From assembly GCF_000003195.3 (NCBI RefSeq), contig NC_012879.2, forward strand, positions 28,175,180-28,239,179: DNA of 64,000 nucleotides, read 5' to 3'. The translations under genes and the position numbers were made by a program. Positions 12,214 to 22,900 of the stretch are shown here, piece after piece; the first letter of the stretch is position 1, and every line of letters starts with the position of its first letter. The notes under the pieces are model-generated. The model was not told where the DNA came from and ran no database searches. It saw only the letters and a list, made by a program, of their open reading frames with translations. The stretch comes from Sorghum bicolor (taxonomy: Eukaryota > Streptophyta > Magnoliopsida > Poales > Poaceae).

Positions 12214-14969
12214 GACAATGACAGGTGTCGGTGGGCCCAAACACTTAGGAGGTTCTGCCCAGTTCATGATCGGCTGAGGGGCAGGCTCAGTGTGCACGAC
12301 AGGCTCGGCGATCGTGTTGAATATTTTCCCAGAAGCCAGGAAGAATTTGAAGAGATGGCTAATGCTCGAGTTCCCGATGAGTTCATATTTTGCAGGGATG
12401 CCAATACTTATCGGATGGAGTCAAGGGAGAATTGTCGCCCATCGGTAAGGCAGCAACAGCTCCCTCCATGGTGTCTAGAGGGGTTAACTAGGACCCAAAA
12501 AAGGAGGCTGCAGCGCGAAAGACGAGAAGAGTTGAGCAAGGGTGAGAACTCTGGCCAGTCTGGGGATCAACAACAATCAGATCCTAAAGGAAAAGGTCCC
12601 TCGGCAGATGTCAACATGGTGTTTATGTTGCCGATGGAATTTCTTGCACCATCCAGCGATGATGAGTTGGAGTTTTCCGACCAAATAGCGCAGTTGGCTC
12701 TGGATCCGATGACAGCCATCTTCGAAAAGCCTGCCGATGATGAAAGACAACATCTTAAGGCTCTGTTTGTCAAAGGAAAGGTTGATGGTCAGCCGATGAC
12801 TGAGATTTTGATTGATGGTGGAGCTGCTATCAATATCATGCCATATGCAGTGTATCGGAAGCTTCGGAAAGGAGATCAGGATTTGACCAAGACCGATATG
12901 ATGCTCAAAGACTTTGAGGGCAACGTGTCTCCGGTTAAGGCGGCAATATGCGTTGAGTTGACCATCGGCAGCAAAACTTTGCCGATGAACTTCTTCGTGA
13001 TCAGTGGGAAAGGTGCTTATAACTTGCTGCTGGGAAGAGTTTGGATTCATGCCAATTGTTGCATCCCGTCTACAATGCAACAATGCTTGGTCCAGTGGGT
13101 AGGTGACAAGATTGAGATTGTCCCGAGAGATTCTTCCTATGTCATTGCATCGGCTGAGGCAGACACCTACGAAAGAACTAGGTGTATTTCAGGAGAAGTT
13201 TGGGAAAAGGATTTTCTCAAGGTTGCCGATTATGAGATTCCACCGATCCAAGCAGTCAGTTCTGATGAAGGTTTTTAATGGATAGGTTCGCCGATGATGG
13301 AAAATTAGGCCAGGGGTTCACATCGGCCGATGATTTGGTAGAAGTAGATATAGGTAGTGGTGATAAGCCTAGACCTACTTTTATTAGTGCTAAGTTAGAT
13401 TCTGAGTGCAAGCAGCTGTTAACCGATTTGTTAAAAGAATATAAAGATTGCTTTGCTTGGGATTATACTGAGATGCCTGGTTTAGACCAATCAATTGTTG
13501 AACATCGGTTGCCTATCAAGTCTGGATTTCGGCCACATCAACAGCCAGCTCGCCGATGTAATCTTAATATTATTCCTGATATTAAGGCCGAAATAACCAA
13601 ACTCATTGAGGCTAAATTTATTCGGCAATGTCGGTATGCCGAATGGATTTCTAATGTTGTTCCAGTCTACAAGAAAAATGGGAAGCTTCGGGTTTGCATT
13701 GATTTCAGGAATCTCAATAAAGCTACGCCGATGGATGGCTACCCAATGCCAGTTGCTGATTTACTAGTTGATGCTGCGGCTGGGCATCGGATCATCAGCT
13801 TTATGGATGGCAATGCGGGAAATAATCAAATATTCATGGCTGAAGAAGATATTTCAAAGACTGCATTTAGATGTCCTGGTCATGTTGGGTTGTTTGAATG
13901 GATAGTCATGACCATTGGATTGAAAAATGCAGGTGCCACCTATCAGAGGGCTATGAATTTTATATTTCATGAGTTCATCGGCAAGCTGGTGGAAATTTAT
14001 ATTGATGATGGGGTGGTTAAGTCTGGGACTTCACAAAGCATCTTGCCGATTTGCGAAAGGTGTTGGAATGCACAAGGAAGCATGGTTTGAAGATGAATCC
14101 CAATAAGTGTGCATTTGATGTATCGGCAGGACAATTTCTTGGTTTCATGGTGCATCAAAGGGGGATTGAAATTAGTCGAAGATCTATTGATGCTATCAAC
14201 AAAATAGTTGCCCCTACCAACAAGATTGAGCTCCAATCCTTGATCGGCAAGGTAAATTTTATCAGGAGATTTATATCTAATTTGTCTTGTAAAATTCGTG
14301 CTTTGTTTGGGGGAAAGAACAACAGTTGGCCTTAGATGAAATCAAGAATTATTTGGTAAATCCTCTAGTTCTGATTCCACCTCAGCAAGGGAAGCCTTTT
14401 AGATTATATTTGTCTACCGATGGGATGGTCATCGGTTCGGCTTTAATTCAAGAATTTGAAGGGAAAGAGCGTGTGATTTACTATTTAAGCAGGAGGTTGA
14501 TTGATGCTGAGACCAGGTATTCAGCTATTGAGAAACTGTGCTTATGCTTGTATTTCTCCTGCATTAAGTTGAGGCATTATTTGCTATCGGCCGAATGCAC
14601 TGTTATTTGCAAAGATGATGTGGTCCGATACATGCTATCTATGCCGATCATGAGCGGTAGGATCGGTAAGTGGATTTTGGCACTGTCAGAATTCGATCTG
14701 CGTTACGAATCGGCTAAAGCGGTTAAAGGACAAATTATGGCCGATTTTGTGACTCAACATTGTGGTACAGTGGAGACTTTGGAGATTGTACCTTGGACGC
14801 TTTTCTTTGATGGATCCATGTGTGACCGGGGGGCAGGAATCGGCATAGTATTAATCTCCCCTCGGGGGAGGAAATATGAGTTCTCCTTGCCGATTGTTGC
14901 CACGTCAACAAATAATCAGGCTGAGTACCAAGCCCTAATAAAGGGGTTGGAGTTACTAAGAGAAGTTCA
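12214..14969 (+). pseudogene. RIRE2/Tat-like gag-pol fragment (left copy)
   Basis: This is a truncated gag-pol in at least four frame segments. 12214-13277 carries the Gag C-terminus and a protease-like domain with a DGG motif (ILIDGGAAIN). 13278-14030 carries RT through YIDD. A lost G near 14028, compared with the copy at 18687, shifts the frame. 14051-14325 carries the rest of RT. 14326-14969 carries RNase H and then a second, archaeal-type RNase H start (PWTLFFDGS), which is typical of the Tat lineage. GCCGAT-rich codon use resembles the element at 61289. It is cut off on the right by the LARD-like LTR. Both ends of the parent element are missing. Confidence 0.8.
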
Positions 14970-15983
14970 TGTCGGTGTTTTTCCCACGGGGGGTCACACC
15001 AACGTGTAAATTTGTATGCGTGCTTCCCTTTCCCAGATGGTGATGCAAAAAGACACAAGGATTTATCATGGTTCGGGCAAGAGAAGGCCCTACGTCCAGT
15101 GGGGGGGGAGAGTTTGTGTTATTTTGTACCTAAGTGCTTGTACAGGGGTGAATACAAGCGTGGTATGAAGTGAGGCGGAGTATGGAAGATCTACTGCGTA
15201 TGAGTGTAGTGTTGCGTGGTTGATCTCCTGCCGTGGTCGCTCCCGGGCTTCCCCTTTTTATAGTTCCAAGGGGAAGACCAGGGTACATGTGTAGGTATCA
15301 TAGTAGGGGTCGATAGGGGTATGGCGCGCGGACCAACTCGAGGCCTCCGTACCGGCGTGGTCTCGAGCCGTCCCGTCTTGGTAGCTTAATGATGATTACG
15401 CGTGCCCCTGTATCCCGCTCTGCACGCCGTCTTGGGCTGGTTCACCGGTTGCACGCCCGTACGGTATAGCGGCAAATCCGGCGGAGTGGTTGCGATGCTG
15501 TCAGTCGACGCCCAATCCTTCTCCTAGAAGGGAACATGTCTGGTTGAGGGTCAGACGCTGTGTAGCGCCTTGTTGTCCAAAGCGTTGACCTCAGATGTCT
15601 CGAGGGGGTCCTGATTAGACGTTCCATCCCTGCTTCCTGCGTCCTGGCACGCTCTGGGTCCTTATCACGCTTCGCGTGACTGGCGTGTTAGGTGAGAACG
15701 CGATAGGCGCATTAAATGCCCTGGTTCCCGTGCGCACGTCAGGCAGCGGGCGGCGTCCTTGCGCTCGACGCCTCCCGGTTCGCTCGAGCCTGTTTCCCTA
15801 TTCAATGGTAGCTCGAGCTCGAGCTCTGATCGATTCGCTCGACGCCTTTTCCGTCTTCGAGGCTGCGGTCGTCGACGACCGTATGCATGTCTGACTAGAG
15901 CGTCGAGTTGAGGGCCTCGGCCCGCGTACTTATAATCTCATTATGTGCATCAGTTAGGGTACCCCTTACTGATACCGTCGACA
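14970..15983 (-). repeat. LARD-like LTR, left (3' LTR)
   Basis: This LTR of 1014 bp starts TGTCGGTG and ends GTCGACA on the plus strand. It aligns along its length with 17627-18686 but lacks about 46 bp present there near 18310-18365. Confidence 0.88.
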
Positions 15984-17626
15984 GTAGCCCCCGAGTCTCC
16001 ATTTGAGCGCTGGCGCTCGAGTGGAGGCTTTATTTCGCGGTCGAATTTCCGTGGGGGCGTGCGAGCGACCCCGCGGGGGTAGCCCCCGAGCCCTTGGAGG
16101 AGTTTTTGACTCCGTCGAGGGTTATATTGCCTAATTCTCAGAAACGCTGTCGACACCGGTGGTGCAAGGTTCTGATTGGCATGCTTTGTGCGAGGGTTTC
16201 GATGTACTCTCGATAGAGCGAGCGTCATCCACCCCAGATTGAGTTCCTAATGGGTAATCCAAGTGAGAACCTGTGCCCCTTTCGAGGGGGTCAGCTACAG
16301 CCCAGAGGCGTTCTCATAAAGCGGGGTCGACGTGGTCGGGGATGCTGGGCTCGTTCGATAGAGTCCAGTGGCTCGATGCCTCCCGTCGAGGGGATTCCTC
16401 TCGACTGTCTCGACCCTACCTTGGACATCCCCAACGAGTTCTCGAGGCAGGCCTCGAATTTCGACCACTCGCTGGGCATCCCTGACTCTAGTGCTCGAGA
16501 TCGGCTGTCGAACCCTTTCGGCGGGTCAGCCTGTGACTTCTCGAGGCTTTGGTGGGTGCGTGCCTTGGCTTACAAGGGAAGGAAGAGGCCGTGGCAGTTC
16601 GCCTTTCTGCCCGTTGGGCGCGTCTTTTCAGGCGGGTAAGGTAAGTCCTGCTCGAGGATCTGTTCGAGTAGAACAAGGCGCTCGCGATCTTCGTCAAGCT
16701 TGGTCTTGAGTTCTCGCAACTGCACAAGTTGCGCGGCTCTGTCTTCTTGCAGTGGTGGGTCATCCTGTCTGTCGTTCCTAGGCATCCTGGGATCCTCCCT
16801 TGCTGCAGGGGCTCGACCGCCTGCAGCCGCATCTTGTGTCTCTTCGGTAGTTTCTACCGCCCCGTCGATGTGATAGCATTCCCTGGTAGGGTCATAGCTA
16901 TCGGTCTTGGAGTCAGACTCCGGCTAGGCGGCGTAGAAACATCCGTGTCCTTCCTCCAGCAGCCGCAGCCTGAGGGAAGTGATCGTGTACCGTCCAGGGC
17001 CCAGGCGATGGAGGCCTCGTACCTAGGAGAAATCTGGTAGCTCGGATGCCCGTGGCCGTGCTTCAGGGTCACGCGGGAGGACCATTGGTCTCTCCACGTA
17101 CGTCTGGGCGTTTGGGCATATCGCCCTGGCGAGTGAGGTTGCAGCATTGTCCAAACCGAACGGCAAGGCTCCTTTTGAGGCGAACAGTCCGTGTGGAAGT
17201 AGCCTTGCGGTGGGGGAGAGTGCGCGGGGCGCGCCACCACCTGTCGTTGGGTGATCCTCGCGGTATTGAACCATCGTGCCTGTGGCATGGTAGGCTGTCA
17301 GCTCTCATGCCACCTCCTGCTTGGCACGGACTGCCGGTCGTGGCAAGGCAGAAGGGCGATGGTGGTGCTGTCCACGCCTCTTCTTGGGCTGGGAGGCGTG
17401 GTGGTGAGGACATCTCGGGGCCCTCATCCGGGTTGGCGCAATGCGGGCTCCTTCTGGTCCTTTGATCGAGAGCAAGATCATGTCATAGCCGGAGCCAGTA
17501 GATATGAACTCGAGACTCCCAAACCAAATCACCGTGGAGCGCGGAATTGGCGAAGCGAGAATGGCCATCTGGAAAGGAGTGGGAAATCGGTGAAAAACAC
17601 GCAGGACCCCTACCTAGCGCGCCAAC
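15984..17626 (-). other. LARD-like internal region, no gene recognised
   Basis: This GC-rich interior has many overlapping open frames on both strands, none with a recognisable gag, protease, RT or integrase motif. On the minus strand the polypurine tract lies at 15984-16000 and the primer site at 17608-17625. An ATG-started frame at 17568-17305 sits where a gag would begin but has no zinc knuckle or capsid motif. I treat the interior as non-coding. Confidence 0.6.
17608..17625 (-). other. Primer binding site of LARD-like element
   Basis: The minus strand reads TTGGCGCGCTAGGTAGGG directly after the LTR end. It starts with TGG as a tRNA 3' CCA complement should. The tRNA was not identified. 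Confidence 0.6.
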
Positions 17627-18686
17627 TGTCAGTGTTTTTCCCATGGGGGGGTCACACCAATGAGTGAATTTGTATGCGTGCTTCCCTTTCCCAGATGGTG
17701 ATGCAAAAATACACAAGGATTTATCCTGGTTCGGGCAAGAGAAGGCCCTACGTCCAGCGGGGGGAGAGTTTGTATTATTTTGCACCTAAGTGCTTGTACA
17801 GGGGTGAATACAAGCATGGTATGAAGTGAGGCGAAGTATGGAAGCTCTACTGCGTATGAGTGTAGTGTTGTGTGGTTGATCTCCTGCCGTGGTCGCTCCC
17901 AGGCTTCCCCTTTTATAGTTCCAAGGGGAAGACCAGGGTACATGTGTAGGTATCAGAGTAGGGGTCGATAGGGGTATGGCGCGCGGACCTACTCGAGGCC
18001 TCCGTACCGTCGTGGTCTCGAGCCGTCCCGTCTTGGTAGCTTGACGATGATTATGCGTGCCCCTATATCCCGCTCTGCGTGCCATCTTGGGCTGGTTCAC
18101 CGGTTGCACGCCTGTACGGTATAGCGGCAGATCCGGCGGAGTGGTTGCGATGTTGTCAGTCGACGCCCAATCCTTCTCCTAGAAGGGAACATGTCTGGTC
18201 GAGGGTCAGACGCCGTGTAGCGCCCTGTTGTCCAAAGCGTTGACCTCGGATGTCTCGATGGGGTCCTGATTAGACGTTCCATCCTTGCTTCCTGCGTCCT
18301 GGCACGCTCTGGGTCGTTTGGTGGGGAAGGCTGCAAAAAGGATGATGGGACGGATGCCTGTTCCCTATCACGCTTCCCGTGACTGGCGTGTTAGGTGAGA
18401 ACGCGACAGGCGCATTAAATGCCCTGGTTCCCGTGCGCGCGTCAGGCGGCGGGCGGCGTCCTTGCGCTCGACGCCTCCCGGTTCGCTCGAGCGTGTTTCC
18501 GTATTCGACGGTAGCTCGCGCTCGAGCTCTGATCGATTCGCTCGACGCCTTTTCCGTCATCGAGGCTACGGTCGTCGACGACCGTATGCATGTCTGACTA
18601 GAGCGTCGAGTTGAAGGCCTCGGCCCGCGTACTGATAATCTCATTATGTGCATCAGTTAGGGTACCCCTTACTGATACCCTCGACA
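17627..18686 (-). repeat. LARD-like LTR, right (5' LTR)
   Basis: This LTR of 1060 bp starts TGTCAGTG and ends CTCGACA on the plus strand. It differs from the left LTR by scattered substitutions and one 46-bp indel. Confidence 0.88.
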
Positions 18687-19276
18687 GTCGGTATGCCGAA
18701 TGGATTTCTAATGTTGTTCCAGTCTACAAGAAAAATGGGAAGCTTCGGGTTTGCATTGATTTCAGGAATCTCAATAAATCTACGCCGATGGATGGCTACC
18801 CAATGCCAGTTGCCGATTTACTAGTTGATGCTGCGGCTGGGCATCAGATCATCAGCTCTATGGATGGCAATGCGGGATATAATCAAATATTCATGGCTGA
18901 AGAAAATATTTCAAAGGCTGCATTTAGATGTCCTGGTCATGTCTGGCTGTTTGAATGAATAGTCATGACCTTTGGATTGAAAAATGCAGGTGCCACCTAT
19001 CAGAGGGCTATGAATTTTATATTTCATGAGTTCATCGGCAAGCTGGTGGAAATTTATATTGATGATGTGGTGGTTAAGTCTGGGGACTTCACAAAGCATC
19101 TTGCCGATTTGCGAAAGGTGTTGGAATGCACAAGGAAGCATGGTTTGAAGATGAATCCCAATAAGTGTGCATTTGGTGTATCGGCAGGACAATTTCTTAG
19201 TTTCATGGTGCATCAAAGGGGGATTCAAAATTAGTCGAAGATCTATTGATGCTATCAACAAAATAGTTGCCCCTAC
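18687..19276 (+). pseudogene. RIRE2-like RT fragment (right copy)
   Basis: This repeats 13630-14219 at about 97% identity by eye and covers the RT core including YIDD. It has an in-frame TGA at about 18957 (Trp context) and a TAG at about 19233. It keeps the G that the left copy lost near 14028, so the two are separate copies of one family rather than a very recent duplication. It is bounded by the LARD-like LTR on the left and the family A 5' LTR on the right. Confidence 0.85.
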
Positions 19277-19544
19277 TGTTGACGGTCCTTAAGTATCAAA
19301 TTTAATTATCAAATAAACAAAGAAAAGGATCCAAATGAAATCAACATCTAGACTTAGGGTTTTATTTGACAGAATTCCACGAGTTTTGGTGTTTGTCTAT
19401 TTCTGCAGGGGGTTACCAGGAAATACGGAAGAAAGGCCCACACGTCAGGGTTACAGAGATATTAACGTGCCGCACAATTATCTTACATCTAGAAGACTCC
19501 AGAAGCCACAAGACCGAAGCGGAGGCGAAACGGGGCCAGAGGCA

Positions 19545-19703
19545 GGGCGCCCGCCCTCCTGCCCTGGGCGCCCGCCCCCTCCCTGAGTCCAATTAGGACT
19601 CTGCTTCGTGGGAGATCTCCACCGACCTAAAGGATGAATCTAAACCATACAATCTATGTCGGTTTGATCCAACGGCCCATATTCACTTGAAGGGACTATA
19701 AAA
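19545..19703 (+). promoter_or_regulatory. U3 promoter of family A 5' LTR
   Basis: GGGCGCCCGCCC occurs at 19545-19556 and 19566-19577 with a 9-nt spacer. TATAAAA follows at 19697-19703. The same layout is at 60198-60356 in the 3' LTR. Confidence 0.7.
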
Positions 19704-20702
19704 CCAGACCCCCTGGCCCCTGGAGGAGAGAGCCTCTCAACCCTAATTCATTATTCTCAAGGGAGAAGAAGCCTCTGATCAAGATTAGAGCCACCACATC
19801 AATTAGATATCTAGATTAGCATAGCTACATAGGATTAGAACTAGAAGGAGTCAATCTTCGATTGGTTTCCAGATCTGTCAAGAGGATTCTTGGTAATTCT
19901 CTAATTGTGCTTCTAATTACTTTCTAATTATCTTTGTTCTTCAATATTACGAATATGACTTTGTTCTACTTCAATATATTGCTTATGACTTTGCTCTACT
20001 TGCTTATATTCAAGATTATATTGTTCTTAGTTTATCATAGTTATGTACTTGGCTTAGTTAGATTGGATTTATATACATGCTTAGGATCATCTAAATGATA
20101 GATATTGTGTAGGCGTGGTGCTTATACCGTATTTATCTACGATTGTACCCAATATGCCAGATCGTGGGGTAGTTCGTGATAGTGACAGCTTCATTGATTC
20201 TTATATAGTCCCCCTCTCGTGTATTGGGCTGGCAAAGCAATATTATTACAGAGGAGTGATTGCTATGTTTCTCATATTCCTTGCTAATATCACTATGCAT
20301 GGGCGTAGTCTTGTCTCGCAATGATTGCTAAGTATGCTTGCACTAACTATGATATGCTAGACTATATAGTTAAGAATAACTTAGGGAATATTCTTGTAGT
20401 TCGTTCTAATACCATGCTAATGACTTTCTAGAGTATCTAATTGAGGTGCTTATCATATTTATATGTGGCTGATCAGATTAATTATCTTTGTCACTATTTA
20501 TTATTTCATATATCTTTTATGTGACACTTATCCCTGTATGAAGAGTTAGATAAATGTTCTCAATTATACATGCAATGATAGATGCTCAATCTCATATTCT
20601 ATTCTGTAATCATTATTGATGATTGCTAATCCCTTCCTAGTGGTAAAAATATAAATAACGATACCTAGAATACTTCCCGGTTAAAATGCTACAACGGTAT
20701 TA

Positions 20703-20720
20703 ATCTGTGCGCTTGCAGAT
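20703..20720 (+). other. U5 stem-loop (family A)
   Basis: ATCTG and CAGAT pair around TGCGCTTG. Compared with families C and D (ATCCG/CGGAT), both sides of one stem pair have changed, keeping the pairing. Confidence 0.55.
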
Positions 20721-20833
20721 CCCATTCATTATTTATTTAGCAGAGCAATTGCATATTTCAATACCGCGTCTCTCATGTCATGCTGGGGATGACAACTTGG
20801 CTTAAGTGGTGTGAGGGATAGGTTTGGCATTTT

Positions 20834-20845
20834 TGGCACCGTTAC
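20834..20845 (+). other. PBS-like sequence inside the family A LTR
   Basis: GCATTTTTGGCACCGTT at 20827-20843 matches, with one change, the sequence spanning the true primer site 73 bp downstream (20900-20916). It is also present in the A-type solo LTR at 35305-36958. It looks like an old primer site captured within the LTR. Confidence 0.5.
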
Positions 20846-20906
20846 TAGATTTAGAGAACTTAGTCTACTTTTGGTAATGATGTTAAGAATACCCAACAAG
20901 CATTTT

Positions 20907-20924
20907 TGGCGCCGTTGCCGGGGA
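20907..20924 (+). other. Primer binding site of family A (tRNA-Asp)
   Basis: TGGCGCCGTTGCCGGGGA lies 8 bp after the LTR. It is complementary to the 3' end of plant tRNA-Asp(GUC), the primer described for Athila-type elements. Confidence 0.85.
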
Positions 20925-21058
20925 AGGTTGATTAATAATCAGGAATGGAATAAAAGATTTTGAGTTATCATTCGCATCACTAATATGATTGAGCTTATCT
21001 ATTCTCTCATACAGTTTTACCCCGATATTTTTCTATTTTATCTTATGCAGGGGAATGT

Positions 21059-22900
21059 ATGAATAGAAGATATCTTCCAGGAAATTTTGTTGACAATCCC
21101 GAAGCATTATTCAAGAAGACGAGAGCCAAGCTCAAGAAGAGATCATCAACACTTCAGCAAGAAGCTTCATCCAATCAAGAAGATCACCGAAACTTGTCTT
21201 CAGAGTTCGAGGCCATGGCGAACAAATCAATCCGCGAGTTCTCAGCTCCCACTACGGACAACATCCGCACTGGACCTGCTGTAGAGATCAATGGCAACAT
21301 TGAGCTCAAGCCTGGACTTATCAACATGGTGCAATCCAACCAGTTCTGTGGGAAGGCACACGAAGATGCTAGTGCTCATCTACAACACTTCCTGGAGATT
21401 TGCAACACATTCACCATATCAGGAGTTTCCAAAGATGCTATACTACTTCGCCTCTTCCCATTCTCACTGTTAGGAAGAGCGAAGCAGTGGTTCTACGCTA
21501 CAAAGGAGAAGAATACTACGTGGGCACTCTGCTCAACAAACTTCCTGGCTAAGTTCTCTCCCATGGGCAAGACCAATGCTCTCCGTGGGAAGATTACAAG
21601 TTTTTGGCAACAAAATGATGAATCTGTTCCAGAAGCATGGGAGCGCTTTCAAGACTACATCCTAGAATGTCCCCTTCATGGAATGGAGAGTTGGCTACTA
21701 ATGCAGACGTTTTATCATGGGCTCGGCAATAGTGCCTGAGAAACCATGGATGCTGCAGCTGGAGGAGCATTCTTATCACTTACTATACCACAAGCCATAG
21801 CTCTTGTGGAGAAGATGGCGTCCAATCAAAGCTGCAATGAAGAGAGGACCCAGACACGCAAGAGAGGTGGAGGTATGCATCAGCTGAAGGAGGTAGACAT
21901 GCTGTCTGCAAAGCTAGACCTGCTCATGAAGAAGCTCGATGATAGAGCTGGAGACAAGAAAGAAGTTATGCACATCTACGACTCTCACATGACTTGTGAG
22001 GAGTGTGGAGACACTAGACACTCAGGCAATCACTGCCCTGAGATACTTGAGGATGTGAACTACATCAACAACAACAACAACTACTACTACAACCGTCCTA
22101 AACAAAATCAAGGTTGGAATCAACAGAGGCCTAACTACTGAGGTAATTATCAAGGTAACAATTCTTACAACAATAATAATAATTTTCCACCTCTGAGAGA
22201 GTTAGTGTCTAATCAAGGAAAGCTAATGGATAACCTATCTAAGAAATTGGCATCTAATGATAAAATGCTAGAAAATATAAATAATAGAATGGATAATTTC
22301 TCTACTGCCATCAAGAATCAAATTAGCTTTAATAAAATGATTCAATCTCAGTTAAATCAAATAGCTACTGCTGTTCCTACTACTAACCCCGGTATACCAT
22401 CACAACCGCAAGGAATAGAATCTGCAAATCTTGTAGACATGTTTGATGCAGGTAATTGGAGTAACCCCGTCACTGAATTCACTACTGACCTTCTGCCGGT
22501 CAAGAGAGGAGATCCAGGACGCCCCGTCATCCCGATCTCCATCGGCATGGTGGACGTTCTAGAAGCACTCTGCGACTTTGGTTCTAGCGTCAACATTATT
22601 CCCAGGGTACTCTATGAAAAATTCTTTACATATCCTTTATTAGAAACAACCATGTGTTTGCAGTTTGCAGATCAGACGATAACTTTTCCGAAAGGAATAT
22701 TGAAGAACCTTTGTGTCCCAGTTGGTACCTTATATGCTCTAGCCGACTTCGTAGTTAAAGACCGGTAATGATGAGAGGGCACCTATCATCCTAGGGAGGC
22801 CATTCTTGAACACCACAGGAGCTATCATCTACGCTAGTGCTGCCAAGATCAGTTTCTACATCAAAGGGAGGAAGGAAACATTTTTCTTCAGGAACAAGAC
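21059..22900 (+). pseudogene. Family A gag and first protease-like domain (5' half of ORF)
   Basis: A single frame from ATG 21059 encodes an Athila-type Gag (capsid-like region about residues 55-225), a CCHC zinc knuckle (CEEC...H...C near 21993-22035), an Asn/Tyr-rich linker, and a retropepsin-like domain with the motif CDFGSS near 22568. Stops interrupt it at 21737 and 22139. A 2-nt loss near 22755-22765, judged against family C (39800-39815), ends the frame at 22766. The remaining homology runs to the Tekay-2 insertion at 22900. The C-terminal half of the ORF continues at 56960. The second Asp-X-Gly position is Phe, unlike the canonical Thr or Ser. Confidence 0.82.

Larger units (their letters stand above)
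14970..18686 (-). mobile_element. LARD/Dasheng-like non-autonomous LTR element
   Basis: Two LTRs of about 1.0 kb flank 1.64 kb of internal DNA. On the minus strand the LTR starts TGTCGA and ends ACCGACA or ACTGACA. The primer site GTTGGCGCGCTAGGTA is next to the right LTR and the polypurine tract CTCGGGGGCTAC next to the left LTR, so the element reads right to left. No gag or pol domain is recognisable. The 5-bp flanks do not match (GTTCA left, GTCGG right), and the two flanks are different parts of a RIRE2-like pol. The element is therefore probably a recombinant of two insertions. Confidence 0.8.
19277..20898 (+). repeat. 5' LTR of family A
   Basis: Starts TGTTGACGG and ends ACCCAACA; 1622 bp. 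It pairs with 59928-61288 but lacks about 26 bp present there near 60741-60766, and differs by a few percent by eye, more than the B and C pairs do. It contains the GC element pair at 19545-19577, a TATA box at 19697-19703, the U5 stem-loop at 20703-20720, and a PBS-like sequence within its last 75 bp. Confidence 0.9.

Noticed and set aside
16250..17667. Many overlapping open frames of up to 144 codons in the LARD-like interior
   Set aside because: No frame has Gag, protease or other domain motifs. High GC content without stops explains them.
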